NCBI RefSeq assembly: GCF_026966905.1
Contig: NZ_JAPUBN010000021.1
Location: forward strand, 62,001-126,000
Direction: 5' to 3'
Length of the DNA stretch: 64,000 nt
Source: Marinomonas phaeophyticola
GTDB lineage: Bacteria > Pseudomonadota > Gammaproteobacteria > Pseudomonadales > Marinomonadaceae
The position numbers were made by a program, and so were the translations under genes. Of the stretch, positions 8,657 through 17,173 are shown piece after piece (the stretch's first letter is position 1; every line of letters begins with the position of its first letter). The notes under the pieces are model-generated. The model was given only the letters and a program-made list of their open reading frames with translations, did no database searches and was not told where the DNA came from.

Positions 8657-10954
8657 ATGCCACACTCCGAAAATACAACTTCTGAGTCTCTGAACAGTTC
8701 CACTGAAAATAGAACCCTTTCAGAAAGTAATGATAGTTTAGAAAAGAAAGACAGCGTGAAGAATCGTTCAACAAATTTTGAATCAGAAGAGCCTGTATCT
8801 AAAACCCAGTGGTCTGTTAATGGAGCGAGTCTCAGTTACCCAAACCCACTGTTAGACTCTTTGGTGCTGATAAGTAAGTATTTTGGTAACCCTTACACGG
8901 CTGATGCTATTCGAGCGGGCCTTCCTCTTACTGATGATTTTCTTACTCCAGAAATGTTTCAACGTGCCTCCAAAAAAGTTGGCATAGTGGCACGTTTTGT
9001 AAAACGTCCGTTTAATAAAATACCGATAGCTGTATTACCAACCGTATTGCTTTTAAAAGATCAACAGGCTTGCGTGTTATTAGAAATCAATAACGATAAA
9101 AACGTTGCGCAAATTTTTCTTCCTGAGTCTGGTGAAGGTGAAGTGTCTATTGATTTAGATGAACTCACGGATATGTATACTGGATATTGTTTTTTTGTAA
9201 GGCCTCAGTATCGATTTGATAAACGATCGGAAGAAAAAGCAGACACGGAAGAGTCTAAAAGACATTGGTTTTGGGGGACAATTACCCAATCATGGAGAAT
9301 TTATAGAGATGTTATTTTTGCCTCTTTATTAATTAATTTATTTGCTGTGGCGAGCCCTCTGTTTGTTATGAATGTATACGATAGAGTGGTACCTAATAAT
9401 GCATTTGATACCTTATGGGTGTTAGCAATAGGTGCAATAGTTGTTTACGGGTTTGATTTTTTATTGCGTACGTTCAGAGCTTACTTTATTGATATTGCAG
9501 GGAAAAAATCTGAAATTTTGATATCATCAACCATATTTGCTAAAGTTAACCATATCAATATGGCGTCTCGACCTAGGTCTGTAGGGGCGTTCGCAAAGAA
9601 CCTTCAAGAATTTGAAAGTATTAGAGAGTTTATTACTTCAGCGAGTATTACGACACTTGTTGATATCCCTTTTATGTTTTTAATTATTGCCGTCATTTGG
9701 ATGATTGGTGGCCCTGTCGCTTACATACCATTAATTGCAATTTTTTTGATTGTTTCATACAGCCTAATTATACAAGTTCCATTAAAGCGATCGATTACGG
9801 AAAGTTCAAAAACAGCATCTCAAAAGCATGCGGTGTTGATTGAGAGTTTATCTAATGCTGAAAGTGTAAAACTGAATAATGCTGAAGGCGTCTTACAGAA
9901 ACAATGGGAAGATGCGGTTGGAAATATCGCTGATTGGGGGGTAAAAACGCGTCAACTCGCCCAGTCTTGCTCTAATTTTGCTATGGTTGTGCAGCAATTG
10001 ACTACCGTTGTCATGGTCATTATTGGTGTTTATCAGATCTCTGAACATGAAATGAGTATGGGGGCATTGATTGCGGCTGTTATGCTGACTGGAAGAGCCC
10101 TCGGACCTATGGCTCAGGTAGCCAGTTTAGCAACAAAATATAACCAAGCTAAGTCTGCCTTCATGGCTCTACAAGAAATAATGGATTCAGATGTAGAGAG
10201 GCCTGATGGTGTAAAATACGTCCATCGCTCAAGCTTTAACGGGGAGTTTCAGTTCGAATCGGTGAATTTTTCATACCCAGATGAAGAACAAGCGGCCATT
10301 TCAAACATTAGTTTTACTATAAGACAGGGTGAAAAAGTTGGCATTATTGGACGCATTGGTTCTGGAAAATCAACTTTAGGTAAATTAATGACAGGGCTAT
10401 ACCATCCATCAGAGGGGGCTGTCAGGATTGATGGTGTTGATTTAAGGCAAATCAACCCAACGGATTTAAGGCGAAATATTGGCGCTGTTTCTCAAGATAT
10501 TTCTCTTTTCTATGGCAGCATTAAGGACAACATTGTTTTGGGTGTCCCCTATGTTGAAGATGAGTCTATTATCAAAGCGGCTGAAATATCTGGTGTTGCC
10601 GAATTTGCTAACCGAAAACCAAGTGGCTTAGACAGCTCTGTAGGAGAAAGGGGAGCATTATTATCCGGTGGCCAAAGGCAAAGTATCGCTATTGCTAGAG
10701 CAATGTTATTCGATCCGCCGATTTTAATTTTAGATGAGCCTACTGCTTCCATGGATAATACGACCGAAACTCGAATGAAACGCCGTTTGATTGATGCGGG
10801 AAAAGACAAGACTCTTATTTTAATTACTCATAAAGCGTCAATGCTTGATATGGTTGATCGTCTCATTGTTATGGATAATGGTCGTTTAATTGCTGATGGA
10901 CCGAAAGCGCAAGTACATGAAGCGCTTCGTCAAGGTAAGTTGAAGGTAAGTTAA
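8657..10954 (+). CDS. lapB: Type I secretion ABC transporter LapB (C39-like, membrane and ATPase domains)
   Basis: LapB energises export of the large surface adhesin LapA. The 765-residue protein has an acidic N-terminal tail (1-50). A C39-peptidase-like domain follows (about 60-190) in which the catalytic cysteine position reads NPLLDSLV, so it should dock substrate without cleaving it. Next come six membrane helices from about 215 and an ATPase domain with GRIGSGKST (about 565), LSGGQRQ (about 668) and ILILDEPT (about 690). This matches LssB/LapB-type transporters. lapC starts two bases after the stop. The adhesin is not in this window. Confidence 0.9.
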   Translation: MPHSENTTSESLNSSTENRTLSESNDSLEKKDSVKNRSTNFESEEPVSKTQWSVNGASLSYPNPLLDSLVLISKYFGNPYTADAIRAGLPLTDDFLTPEMFQRASKKVGIVARFVKRPFNKIPIAVLPTVLLLKDQQACVLLEINNDKNVAQIFLPESGEGEVSIDLDELTDMYTGYCFFVRPQYRFDKRSEEKADTEESKRHWFWGTITQSWRIYRDVIFASLLINLFAVASPLFVMNVYDRVVPNNAFDTLWVLAIGAIVVYGFDFLLRTFRAYFIDIAGKKSEILISSTIFAKVNHINMASRPRSVGAFAKNLQEFESIREFITSASITTLVDIPFMFLIIAVIWMIGGPVAYIPLIAIFLIVSYSLIIQVPLKRSITESSKTASQKHAVLIESLSNAESVKLNNAEGVLQKQWEDAVGNIADWGVKTRQLAQSCSNFAMVVQQLTTVVMVIIGVYQISEHEMSMGALIAAVMLTGRALGPMAQVASLATKYNQAKSAFMALQEIMDSDVERPDGVKYVHRSSFNGEFQFESVNFSYPDEEQAAISNISFTIRQGEKVGIIGRIGSGKSTLGKLMTGLYHPSEGAVRIDGVDLRQINPTDLRRNIGAVSQDISLFYGSIKDNIVLGVPYVEDESIIKAAEISGVAEFANRKPSGLDSSVGERGALLSGGQRQSIAIARAMLFDPPILILDEPTASMDNTTETRMKRRLIDAGKDKTLILITHKASMLDMVDRLIVMDNGRLIADGPKAQVHEALRQGKLKVS

Positions 10955-10955
10955 T

Positions 10956-12653
10956 ATGAGTGACCCTTTAGATAACGAAAAAAATGTATTTGTTCATCTA
11001 CTCGATAAAATTGGACGTTTATTGATTCTATGCAAAGAGGTGATAGGGCGTTTATTTGACCGTTTACCGGAGAGCGTAAAGCAAGTGTTGCTTATATTCG
11101 GTGCTAGGGTTAGGCAGGTATATGGTGTTTGTCGTATAAAAGTGAGGTTCTTTTTTACTCTTGTTAAAACAAAAGTACGTATATTATTTTCACATTTACC
11201 CGATGGTGTTCAGCAAAGGGTATTAAGTATATTAGAAAAAATACAGAGTTTGTATGCGAATGTAAAAGAGAAAGCGAAACAAGTTTTTGATTTTTTAGAG
11301 GATCCTCCAAGCCTTAAGAATGGTGCGTTAAATCAGGTCGAGCAAGGAGATTTAGACTATCTCTCAAACCGAAATGCCGCCCTAATGTTGCGCTCTCCAA
11401 AAGGAGGAAGAACGATTCTTTGGAGCATTTTAGTCTTTGTTATTTGCGGGCTTGTTTGGGCTAACTATACTGAACTTGATGAAGTAACGGTTGGTCAAGG
11501 TAAAGTAATACCTTCTAGCCAAGTTCAGATAGTACAGAATCTTGAGGGTGGTATTTTAAAAGAAATTCATGTGGCTGTTGGTCAAACTGTTGAGAAGAGC
11601 CAACTGTTAATGACCATTGAAAATACAGAAGCTTTGTCGAGTTTAAGAGAACGGCAAGCCGAGTATGTTGGTTTACTCGTTCGTGCTGCTCGCCTAACTG
11701 CTGAGGCAACGGGAGTGAATGCTCCACGCTTTGATCAAGAAACCCGAACTAATTATCCTGAAGTGGTTCGACGTGAAATGTCCTTATATGAAAACCGACG
11801 GGAATCCTTATCTGCGAATCGGGCCGTTTTTGAGCAACAGGTTTTGCAAAAAGAACAAGAAATCATTGAATTAGAAGCAAAACTTAATAACTTAAGGACA
11901 GGGTTTGAGCTTGCGAATGAAGAGTTAACGCTGACTCGTCCTGCTTACGATCAAGGCGCGGTTTCTAAAGTTGAGTTATTACAGCTAGAACGACAAGTAA
12001 ACCAATTGAAAGGTGAAATGAAAGCAACTCAACTTGCTTTACCAAGGGCGAAATCAGCATTGGTTGAAGCACGCACAAAGTTACTTGAAAATGATGCTAA
12101 ATATCGAGCAGAAGCTCAAGAGGACTTGACGGGTGTAAGAAGTAAACTTGAGCAACTTGCTGAAGTGAATGTTTCTTTACAAGACAAAGTTCAACGAACA
12201 CAGGTGCGCTCGCAAGTAAAAGGTATCGTTAAGCAGCTACAAATTAATACCGTTGGTGGTGTAATTCAGCCAGGTCAAAACTTAATGGAAATTGTTCCAT
12301 TAGAAGATTCTTTATTAATAGAGTCTAAGATACGCCCAGAAGATATTGGCTTTATTAAGCCAGGACTGGGTGCGGTGGTGAAGCTATCCGCTTATGATTT
12401 TTCTATCTATGGTGGTTTAACGGGAGTAGTAGATAATATAACAGCGGATACTATATTGGATGAAGAAGGAAATAGTTTCTATATTGTTCGGGTTAGAACC
12501 GATAAGAACTTTTTAGGGACAGAGGAAGCACCTTTGCCTATTATTCCTGGAATGCAGGCGACAGTTGATGTTCTTACTGGTAAAAAGAGTCTGTTAGACT
12601 ATTTGCTTAAACCAATATTGAAAGCGCAGCAAAACTCCTTAAGAGAAAGATAA
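10956..12653 (+). CDS. lapC: Type I secretion membrane fusion protein LapC (HlyD family) with long N-terminal extension
   Basis: LapC bridges LapB to an outer-membrane TolC-like channel. The single membrane helix lies at about 152-169 (ILWSILVFVICGLVWA). The HlyD pattern follows: a lipoyl/barrel strand (GGILKEIHVAVGQTV), long periplasmic coiled coil (about 275-405), and a C-terminal barrel (LMEIVPLEDSLLIESKI). Typical family members have about 20-60 residues before the helix; here there are about 150. This cationic segment contains two related units at 32-64 and 76-108, each with LF..LP..V.Q. It should be cytoplasmic. The gene is tightly coupled to lapB. Confidence 0.88.
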   Translation: MSDPLDNEKNVFVHLLDKIGRLLILCKEVIGRLFDRLPESVKQVLLIFGARVRQVYGVCRIKVRFFFTLVKTKVRILFSHLPDGVQQRVLSILEKIQSLYANVKEKAKQVFDFLEDPPSLKNGALNQVEQGDLDYLSNRNAALMLRSPKGGRTILWSILVFVICGLVWANYTELDEVTVGQGKVIPSSQVQIVQNLEGGILKEIHVAVGQTVEKSQLLMTIENTEALSSLRERQAEYVGLLVRAARLTAEATGVNAPRFDQETRTNYPEVVRREMSLYENRRESLSANRAVFEQQVLQKEQEIIELEAKLNNLRTGFELANEELTLTRPAYDQGAVSKVELLQLERQVNQLKGEMKATQLALPRAKSALVEARTKLLENDAKYRAEAQEDLTGVRSKLEQLAEVNVSLQDKVQRTQVRSQVKGIVKQLQINTVGGVIQPGQNLMEIVPLEDSLLIESKIRPEDIGFIKPGLGAVVKLSAYDFSIYGGLTGVVDNITADTILDEEGNSFYIVRVRTDKNFLGTEEAPLPIIPGMQATVDVLTGKKSLLDYLLKPILKAQQNSLRER

Positions 12654-12759
12654 TTACAAAAATAATTCCTTATCTTTGTAATGGTTACAAAAGTTTACTG
12701 AACATACTTTGTTGGTTTGTGAAAATTACCAATTATCCTTTAGGTTATTGAGGACTATT

Positions 12760-13410
12760 TTGAAAATACTTTGTTGGAATGTAAATGAATCTGTTTGGTC
12801 TCATTGGTTGAAGATAGTACCATCAGATGCATCGCTTATAAGAGCGTTATCAATGGATGAATTGAAAGCGGTATTTGAAAAGCAAAACCACAACCAAATA
12901 GACTATTGTTTTATCTATCTAGATGGACATAATTTTTCTCAAATGGTAGAAAATGCGGTATTAGTTCGTCGTGCATATCCTCATTTAAAAATTATTGTAT
13001 TTCCCAATAGACCTAGTCAAACGGCGGCATTGAGGGTTTTATCACAAGGGATTAATGGACAATGTAGTCCTTATATTGGCAAGAAGCAGTTAGAGACTGT
13101 CTTATCTGTTGTTGGTATGGGGGAGATATGGAGTGGCAAAGCATTTATTGATAATTTGATCGTTGCTAACTCTATGGGGGGAAACGTAGAAAATGTATCT
13201 TTGAATGGAGAGTTGAAACCACTGTCAGAAAAGGAACGAGAAGTTGTGTCTTATATTAGCCAAGGATTAAGTAACAAGCAGATTGCATCTGAAATGCTGA
13301 TTACAGAACGAACGGTTAAATCACACATGACAAGCATTTTTAAAAAAACAAATACAAAAGATAGATTGTCCTTATCTATTTTGGTGCAAAAATCAAATAC
13401 AGTGCATTAG
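12760..13410 (+). CDS. LuxR/NarL-type transcriptional regulator
   Basis: The C-terminal 65 residues form a LuxR helix-turn-helix (LSEKEREVVSYISQGLSNKQIASEML, TERTVKSHMTSIFKKTN). The N-terminal 130 residues resemble a receiver fold, but the start (LKILCWNVNE) lacks the paired acidic residues of a phospho-receiver and the acceptor region reads FIYLDGHN. Phosphorylation is therefore doubtful. I chose a TTG start at 12760 because GAGGA lies five bases upstream, giving 216 residues; an upstream TTG at 12709 has no such site. It follows lapC by 106 bases and may control the lap genes, but that is inference. Confidence 0.8.
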   Translation: MKILCWNVNESVWSHWLKIVPSDASLIRALSMDELKAVFEKQNHNQIDYCFIYLDGHNFSQMVENAVLVRRAYPHLKIIVFPNRPSQTAALRVLSQGINGQCSPYIGKKQLETVLSVVGMGEIWSGKAFIDNLIVANSMGGNVENVSLNGELKPLSEKEREVVSYISQGLSNKQIASEMLITERTVKSHMTSIFKKTNTKDRLSLSILVQKSNTVH

Positions 13411-13456
13411 TTTAATGCTCTGCTTCTCTAAGAAATATATCTACATGGTAAGACAT

Positions 13457-13495
13457 AAACTATAAGTGCTGTATAGACTACGGTGCTTATAGTTT
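13457..13495. terminator. Hairpin after the LuxR-type gene
   Basis: A perfect 10-bp stem (13457-13466 with 13486-13495) lies 47 bases after the regulator stop and ahead of nasT. There is no long T tract, so it could be a weak terminator or a structured nasT 5' region. Confidence 0.4.
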
Positions 13496-13560
13496 GTATT
13501 TGCCCCATTACTTTTCTAACATTTTGAGAGTAGGCGCGTAACTTGCTTAATTGAATAGGC

Positions 13561-13590
13561 AATTCAATTCTAGGTAATTCAATTCTAGGT
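13561..13590 (+). repeat. 15-bp direct tandem repeat at the nasT ribosome-binding region
   Basis: The unit AATTCAATTCTAGGT occurs twice in direct succession (13561-13575 and 13576-13590). Each copy ends in AGGT, and the second copy supplies the likely Shine-Dalgarno site about ten bases before the nasT ATG. A third, partial and inverted resemblance lies just upstream. Confidence 0.8.
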
Positions 13591-13600
13591 AATTTATACG

Positions 13601-14209
13601 ATGCATTCAAAGACATCTCAACTACCTCTCACTGTCATGCTAGTGGATAACGAGCCTGCCAGAGCGGCCATTGTTGAGCAAGCTTTACTCGATAATGGCT
13701 ATAAAGTTATACGTCGGTTAGAAAATACGCAAAATTTAACACGTGCGGTTCAAGAAAGTCTTCCTGATATGGTAATCATTGACATTGAGTCTCCTGATAG
13801 AGATATGTTAGAGAACATGTCTCAGCTCACACGAAATAACCCTAGACCAATTGTCATGTTTGCTGAAGAGAATGAGTCGACTTCAATGGAAGCGGCAATA
13901 CGTGCAGGTGTCAGTGCTTATGTCGTTGATGGTATGCAGCCAAATCGATTTAAGCCCATCTTACAGGTCGCTATTGCACGCTTCCGTGAGTTCCAAGCCT
14001 TAAGATTAGAATTAGAAACGATTAAAACTCAACTAGAGGATCGTAAATTAATTGATAAAGCTAAAGGGTTAATTATGAAGCATCAAGGTTGTGATGAGGC
14101 GGCGGCTTACAAAGCATTAAGAAAGTTAGCAATGGATAGGAGTCAAAGAATGTCAGAGGTCGCCCTTAATGTTATATCGGTAATGAACTTAATGGGTGAG
14201 GTAGAATAA
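13601..14209 (+). CDS. nasT: Nitrate-responsive antiterminator NasT (receiver plus ANTAR)
   Basis: NasT binds two-hairpin leader RNAs of nitrate-assimilation operons and prevents termination; NasS holds it inactive without nitrate or nitrite. The 202-residue protein has an N-terminal receiver (VMLVDNEPARAAIVEQAL, VIIDIESPD), a helical linker (about 125-145), and a C-terminal ANTAR domain (LIDKAKGLIMKHQGCDEAAAYKALRKLAMDRSQRM). nasS begins at its last base (TAATG overlap). Both RNA targets I see in the window lie downstream, ahead of nrtA and nasA. Confidence 0.93.
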   Translation: MHSKTSQLPLTVMLVDNEPARAAIVEQALLDNGYKVIRRLENTQNLTRAVQESLPDMVIIDIESPDRDMLENMSQLTRNNPRPIVMFAEENESTSMEAAIRAGVSAYVVDGMQPNRFKPILQVAIARFREFQALRLELETIKTQLEDRKLIDKAKGLIMKHQGCDEAAAYKALRKLAMDRSQRMSEVALNVISVMNLMGEVE

Positions 14210-15411
14210 TGGATCGATTTAATAATACCTCTCAAGGAACAAAGCCTTCTGGTGCCGATATTACTTTAGGTTTTATCCCTTTGATTGACAGTGCGCCTTT
14301 TATCATTGCAAAGGAAAAAGGCTTGTTTGAAAAAGAGGGTGTGGATGTCGTTCTATCTAAGGAGGCTTCTTGGGCGAGTATTCGGGATAAAGTTACTTTT
14401 AACCTATTACAAGGTGCTCATATGCTTGCCTCCATGCCCCTCGCGACGAGTCTTGGTATCGGTTCGGCCAACAAGGTGAAAATCCAAACCAGTTTTACTG
14501 TAAGTCAAAATGGTAATGGCATTACAGTGTCTAATAATTTGTATCAGTTAATGTATTCTTGTTGTGATGCTTTTCAAGCGCTAAGAAGTGGTCATGCTTT
14601 GAAGCTTGCTATCAGACATAGATCCGCCCAAGGTGACTTATTAAAGTTTGCTGTGGTATACCCTTATTCTTCCCATCATTATCAGTTGCGCGATTGGTTG
14701 AGCCGAGCGGGCATTGATCCAGATAATGATGTGCAAATTATTGTCGTACCGCCAACAAAAATGATGGGGTATCTGAGGAGTGGTGAGATTGATGGTTATT
14801 GTGTTGGTGAGCCATGGAATAGTTTAGCAGTAGAGCAAGGAATTGGTCATATGCTGGTGACAGGTTATGAGATCTGGGGTAATACACCGGAAAAAGTGCT
14901 AGGCGCCAATCTACAATGGGCCAATGAGAATGAGGAAGAGCACTATGCTCTTATTCGTGCTTTAGATAAGGCATGTAAGTGGGTTGATGACGAAAACAAT
15001 TTAGAGGAGCTTTTGAATATTTTAAGTCATCCTGATTATTTGAATTGTCCCGCCGCCCAGCTTAGATATGGGTTCAGTGCAATAAAGCCCTCTGGTCAAT
15101 TTGATTGGCCTATGGAGGCGTATCAAAAATTTTCGAGTGACAAGATTAACAGGCCAAACCCTCAGTATGCGCTATGGCTTCTTGGTCAAATGCATCGTTG
15201 GCATCAGCTTCCGGTTGCATCCTCTTTAATCAATGTAGCAAACAATACCTTTAATGATGATATTTATTGTCGCGCATTACGTATTGATCACCCTAGGAAG
15301 CTCAAACCATTAATCGGATCTTATGAAGAGAGTGAATGGCTTGACCTAATTAAGGCGGACAAGGTGAGAGTGCATCCAAAGGGGATTGAGTTCGGTTTTG
15401 TCTATCTGTAA
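14209..15411 (+). CDS. nasS: Nitrate sensor NasS (NrtA-like periplasmic-binding fold, cytoplasmic)
   Basis: NasS senses nitrate or nitrite and releases NasT. The 400-residue protein has the CmpA/NrtA fold ([53 protein letters not shown]) but no signal peptide, which separates the sensor from the transport protein NrtA. It overlaps nasT by one base, fitting a stoichiometric complex. It ends about 100 bases before the sigma-54 promoter of the nrtA operon. Confidence 0.92.
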   Translation: MDRFNNTSQGTKPSGADITLGFIPLIDSAPFIIAKEKGLFEKEGVDVVLSKEASWASIRDKVTFNLLQGAHMLASMPLATSLGIGSANKVKIQTSFTVSQNGNGITVSNNLYQLMYSCCDAFQALRSGHALKLAIRHRSAQGDLLKFAVVYPYSSHHYQLRDWLSRAGIDPDNDVQIIVVPPTKMMGYLRSGEIDGYCVGEPWNSLAVEQGIGHMLVTGYEIWGNTPEKVLGANLQWANENEEEHYALIRALDKACKWVDDENNLEELLNILSHPDYLNCPAAQLRYGFSAIKPSGQFDWPMEAYQKFSSDKINRPNPQYALWLLGQMHRWHQLPVASSLINVANNTFNDDIYCRALRIDHPRKLKPLIGSYEESEWLDLIKADKVRVHPKGIEFGFVYL

Positions 15412-15510
15412 ATGTTAACTTCCAGTGCATCGATGACCCAAATCAAGGCAGATAGGGGATAGTTTGAAAAGGGAAAAGCAAAATATTTTTATAAATCAAA
15501 TGTTTATTTA

Positions 15511-15528
15511 TTGGCATGATTAATGCTT
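15511..15528 (+). promoter_or_regulatory. Sigma-54 promoter of the nrtA-nirD operon
   Basis: The sequence TTGGCATGATTAATGCTT matches the -24/-12 consensus. GG (15513-15514) and GC (15525-15526) are separated by exactly ten bases. Transcription should start near 15538. This fits NtrC/sigma-54 nitrogen control; no convincing NtrC site was found upstream. Confidence 0.8.
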
Positions 15529-15552
15529 TAGTTAAAGTAATTAAAATTTAAC

Positions 15553-15594
15553 AGATAAATCAATGTGGGTTTATCTAAGAATGGCAAAGGCGCC
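15553..15594 (+). promoter_or_regulatory. ANTAR-type two-hairpin leader (NasT target) before nrtA
   Basis: Hairpin P1 pairs 15553-15561 with 15568-15576 (9 bp, one U-G) around the hexaloop AATGTG. Hairpin P2 pairs GGC (15583-15585) with GCC (15592-15594) around the hexaloop AAAGGC. Both loops have A at position 1 and G at position 4, the known ANTAR target rule. P2 overlaps the 5' arm of the following terminator, so binding should block termination. The P2 stem is only 3 bp. Confidence 0.8.
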
Positions 15595-15636
15595 TGTGCA
15601 GCAAGTTTATCTTGTTGTGCATGCGCCTTTTTTTGT
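15587..15636 (+). terminator. Leader terminator before nrtA
   Basis: AAGGCGC (15587-15593) pairs with GCGCCTT (15623-15629). Inside, an 11-bp stem with G-U pairs (15595-15605 with 15611-15621) closes a 5-base loop, and a T tract follows. It lies inside the leader, 34 bases before nrtA, so it must be read through for operon expression. Confidence 0.88.
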
Positions 15637-15669
15637 TTTTGTAATTAACGCTCTGGGTGGTAAGTAGTT

Positions 15670-17091
15670 ATGAGTCATTGTGTAGAGAAAAAACGAGTTT
15701 TCATCAAAAATCTTAAATCCATTGGCCTAGTTCGTCAGGTTCTACTGATGGGAAGCTTTATTGTCAGTGCGTCTGTTTCCAGTTCGATTGCATTAGCTGC
15801 ATTAGGAGAGCCTGAGAAAGAGGATTTAACGTTTGGCTTTATTAAATTGACGGATATGGCGCCGTTAGCCATAGCGTATGAGAAAGGTTACTTTGAAGAT
15901 GAAGGTTTGTACGTCACGCTTGAAGCACAAGCAAATTGGAAAGTGTTATTAGATCGGGTGATTGATGGTCAGTTAGATGGTGCACATATGTTGGCAGGTC
16001 AACCGCTCGGCGCAACTATAGGGTATGGAACCAAAGCCCATATAGTAACGGCATTTAGTATGGACTTAAATGGTAATGGAATTACGGTTTCTAATGATGT
16101 CTGGGCGCAAATGAAAGCGAATATTCCGAAAGACAGTGACGGTAAACCCGTTCATCCAATTAGCGCTAGCGCACTTAAACCTGTGGTGGATGATTTTAAA
16201 GCCCAAGGTAAACCATTCAACATGGGTATGGTTTTTCCCGTTTCAACGCATAACTATGAATTGCGCTATTGGTTAGCGGCTGGGGGTATTCATCCTGGTT
16301 ATTATGCACCGTCAAAAGGGGATGTGAGTGGTCAAATTAATGCCGATGCTTATCTCTCTGTAACACCGCCTCCACAAATGCCTTCAACCATGGAAGCTGG
16401 CACTATTCATGGTTACTGTGTTGGTGAACCTTGGAATCAGCAAGCCGTATTTAAAGGTATTGGTGTTCCTGTTATTACCGATTATGAAATCTGGAAAAAT
16501 AATCCAGAAAAAGTGTTTGGGGTAAATCAAGTTTGGGCAGATGAGCATCCTAATACCCATATTAGAGTGGTGAAAGCCATGATTCGTGCGGCGAAATGGC
16601 TAGATGAAAATAACAATGCGAATCGACCTGAGGCCGTTAGAATTCTTTCAAAAAGCCAGTATGTTGGTGCCGATTACGACGTCATTGCCAACAGCATGAC
16701 AGGCACATTTGAGTATGAAAAAGGGGATAAACGAGAGATCCCTGACTTTAATGTATTTTTTCGACATAACGCCACTTACCCCTACTATAGCGATGCGATT
16801 TGGTACCTAACTCAAATGCGTCGTTGGGGACAAATTGATGAGTTCAAACCTGACTCTTGGTACATAGATACAGCTAAAAAAGTGTATCGTCCAGAAATAT
16901 ATGGGATGGCAGTGAAGGCCTTAATTGAGGATGGGATAGTTTCGGCGTCTGAATTCCCTGATCTGGAGACTGAAACAGGATTTAAACCACCGCAGAAAGA
17001 GTTTATCGATGGTGTTAGCTATGACGGTCGCTTTCCAAACAAATATCTTGAGAGTTTTCCTATAGGACTTAAGGGTCACGAGGGTATTTAA
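15670..17091 (+). CDS. nrtA: Nitrate/nitrite ABC transporter substrate-binding protein
   Basis: NrtA captures nitrate for the NrtB/NrtD importer. The 473-residue protein has a hydrophobic N-terminal export signal (about 22-45, [21 protein letters not shown]). The CmpA/NrtA domain follows: [66 protein letters not shown]. It shares its fold and motifs with NasS. It is the first gene after the leader terminator; an 11-bp inverted repeat follows its stop. Confidence 0.92.
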   Translation: MSHCVEKKRVFIKNLKSIGLVRQVLLMGSFIVSASVSSSIALAALGEPEKEDLTFGFIKLTDMAPLAIAYEKGYFEDEGLYVTLEAQANWKVLLDRVIDGQLDGAHMLAGQPLGATIGYGTKAHIVTAFSMDLNGNGITVSNDVWAQMKANIPKDSDGKPVHPISASALKPVVDDFKAQGKPFNMGMVFPVSTHNYELRYWLAAGGIHPGYYAPSKGDVSGQINADAYLSVTPPPQMPSTMEAGTIHGYCVGEPWNQQAVFKGIGVPVITDYEIWKNNPEKVFGVNQVWADEHPNTHIRVVKAMIRAAKWLDENNNANRPEAVRILSKSQYVGADYDVIANSMTGTFEYEKGDKREIPDFNVFFRHNATYPYYSDAIWYLTQMRRWGQIDEFKPDSWYIDTAKKVYRPEIYGMAVKALIEDGIVSASEFPDLETETGFKPPQKEFIDGVSYDGRFPNKYLESFPIGLKGHEGI

Positions 17092-17098
17092 GTCTCAG

Positions 17099-17139
17099 TT
17101 TGCCATAGAAAGTCGTTTAGTTCTTCTCTCTATGGCAAA
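17099..17139 (+). repeat. Inverted repeat in the nrtA-nrtB gap
   Basis: A perfect 11-bp inverted repeat (17099-17109 with 17129-17139) with a 19-base loop follows the nrtA stop by seven bases. It has no T tract. A stabilising or processing hairpin that raises binding-protein output over permease output is the likeliest role. Confidence 0.6.
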
Positions 17140-17173
17140 TCGATTAATAAAGTAAAAGTAAGAGTGAATAAAT

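Noticed and set aside
13428-13616. Leftward frame with repeated RIELP
   Set aside because: The repeat in the translation only mirrors the 15-base DNA repeat ahead of nasT. It overlaps nasT antisense and has no support as a gene.
14209-15411. Calling this gene a transporter binding protein
   Set aside because: It has no signal peptide and is fused by overlap to nasT, so it is the sensor NasS and not a second NrtA.
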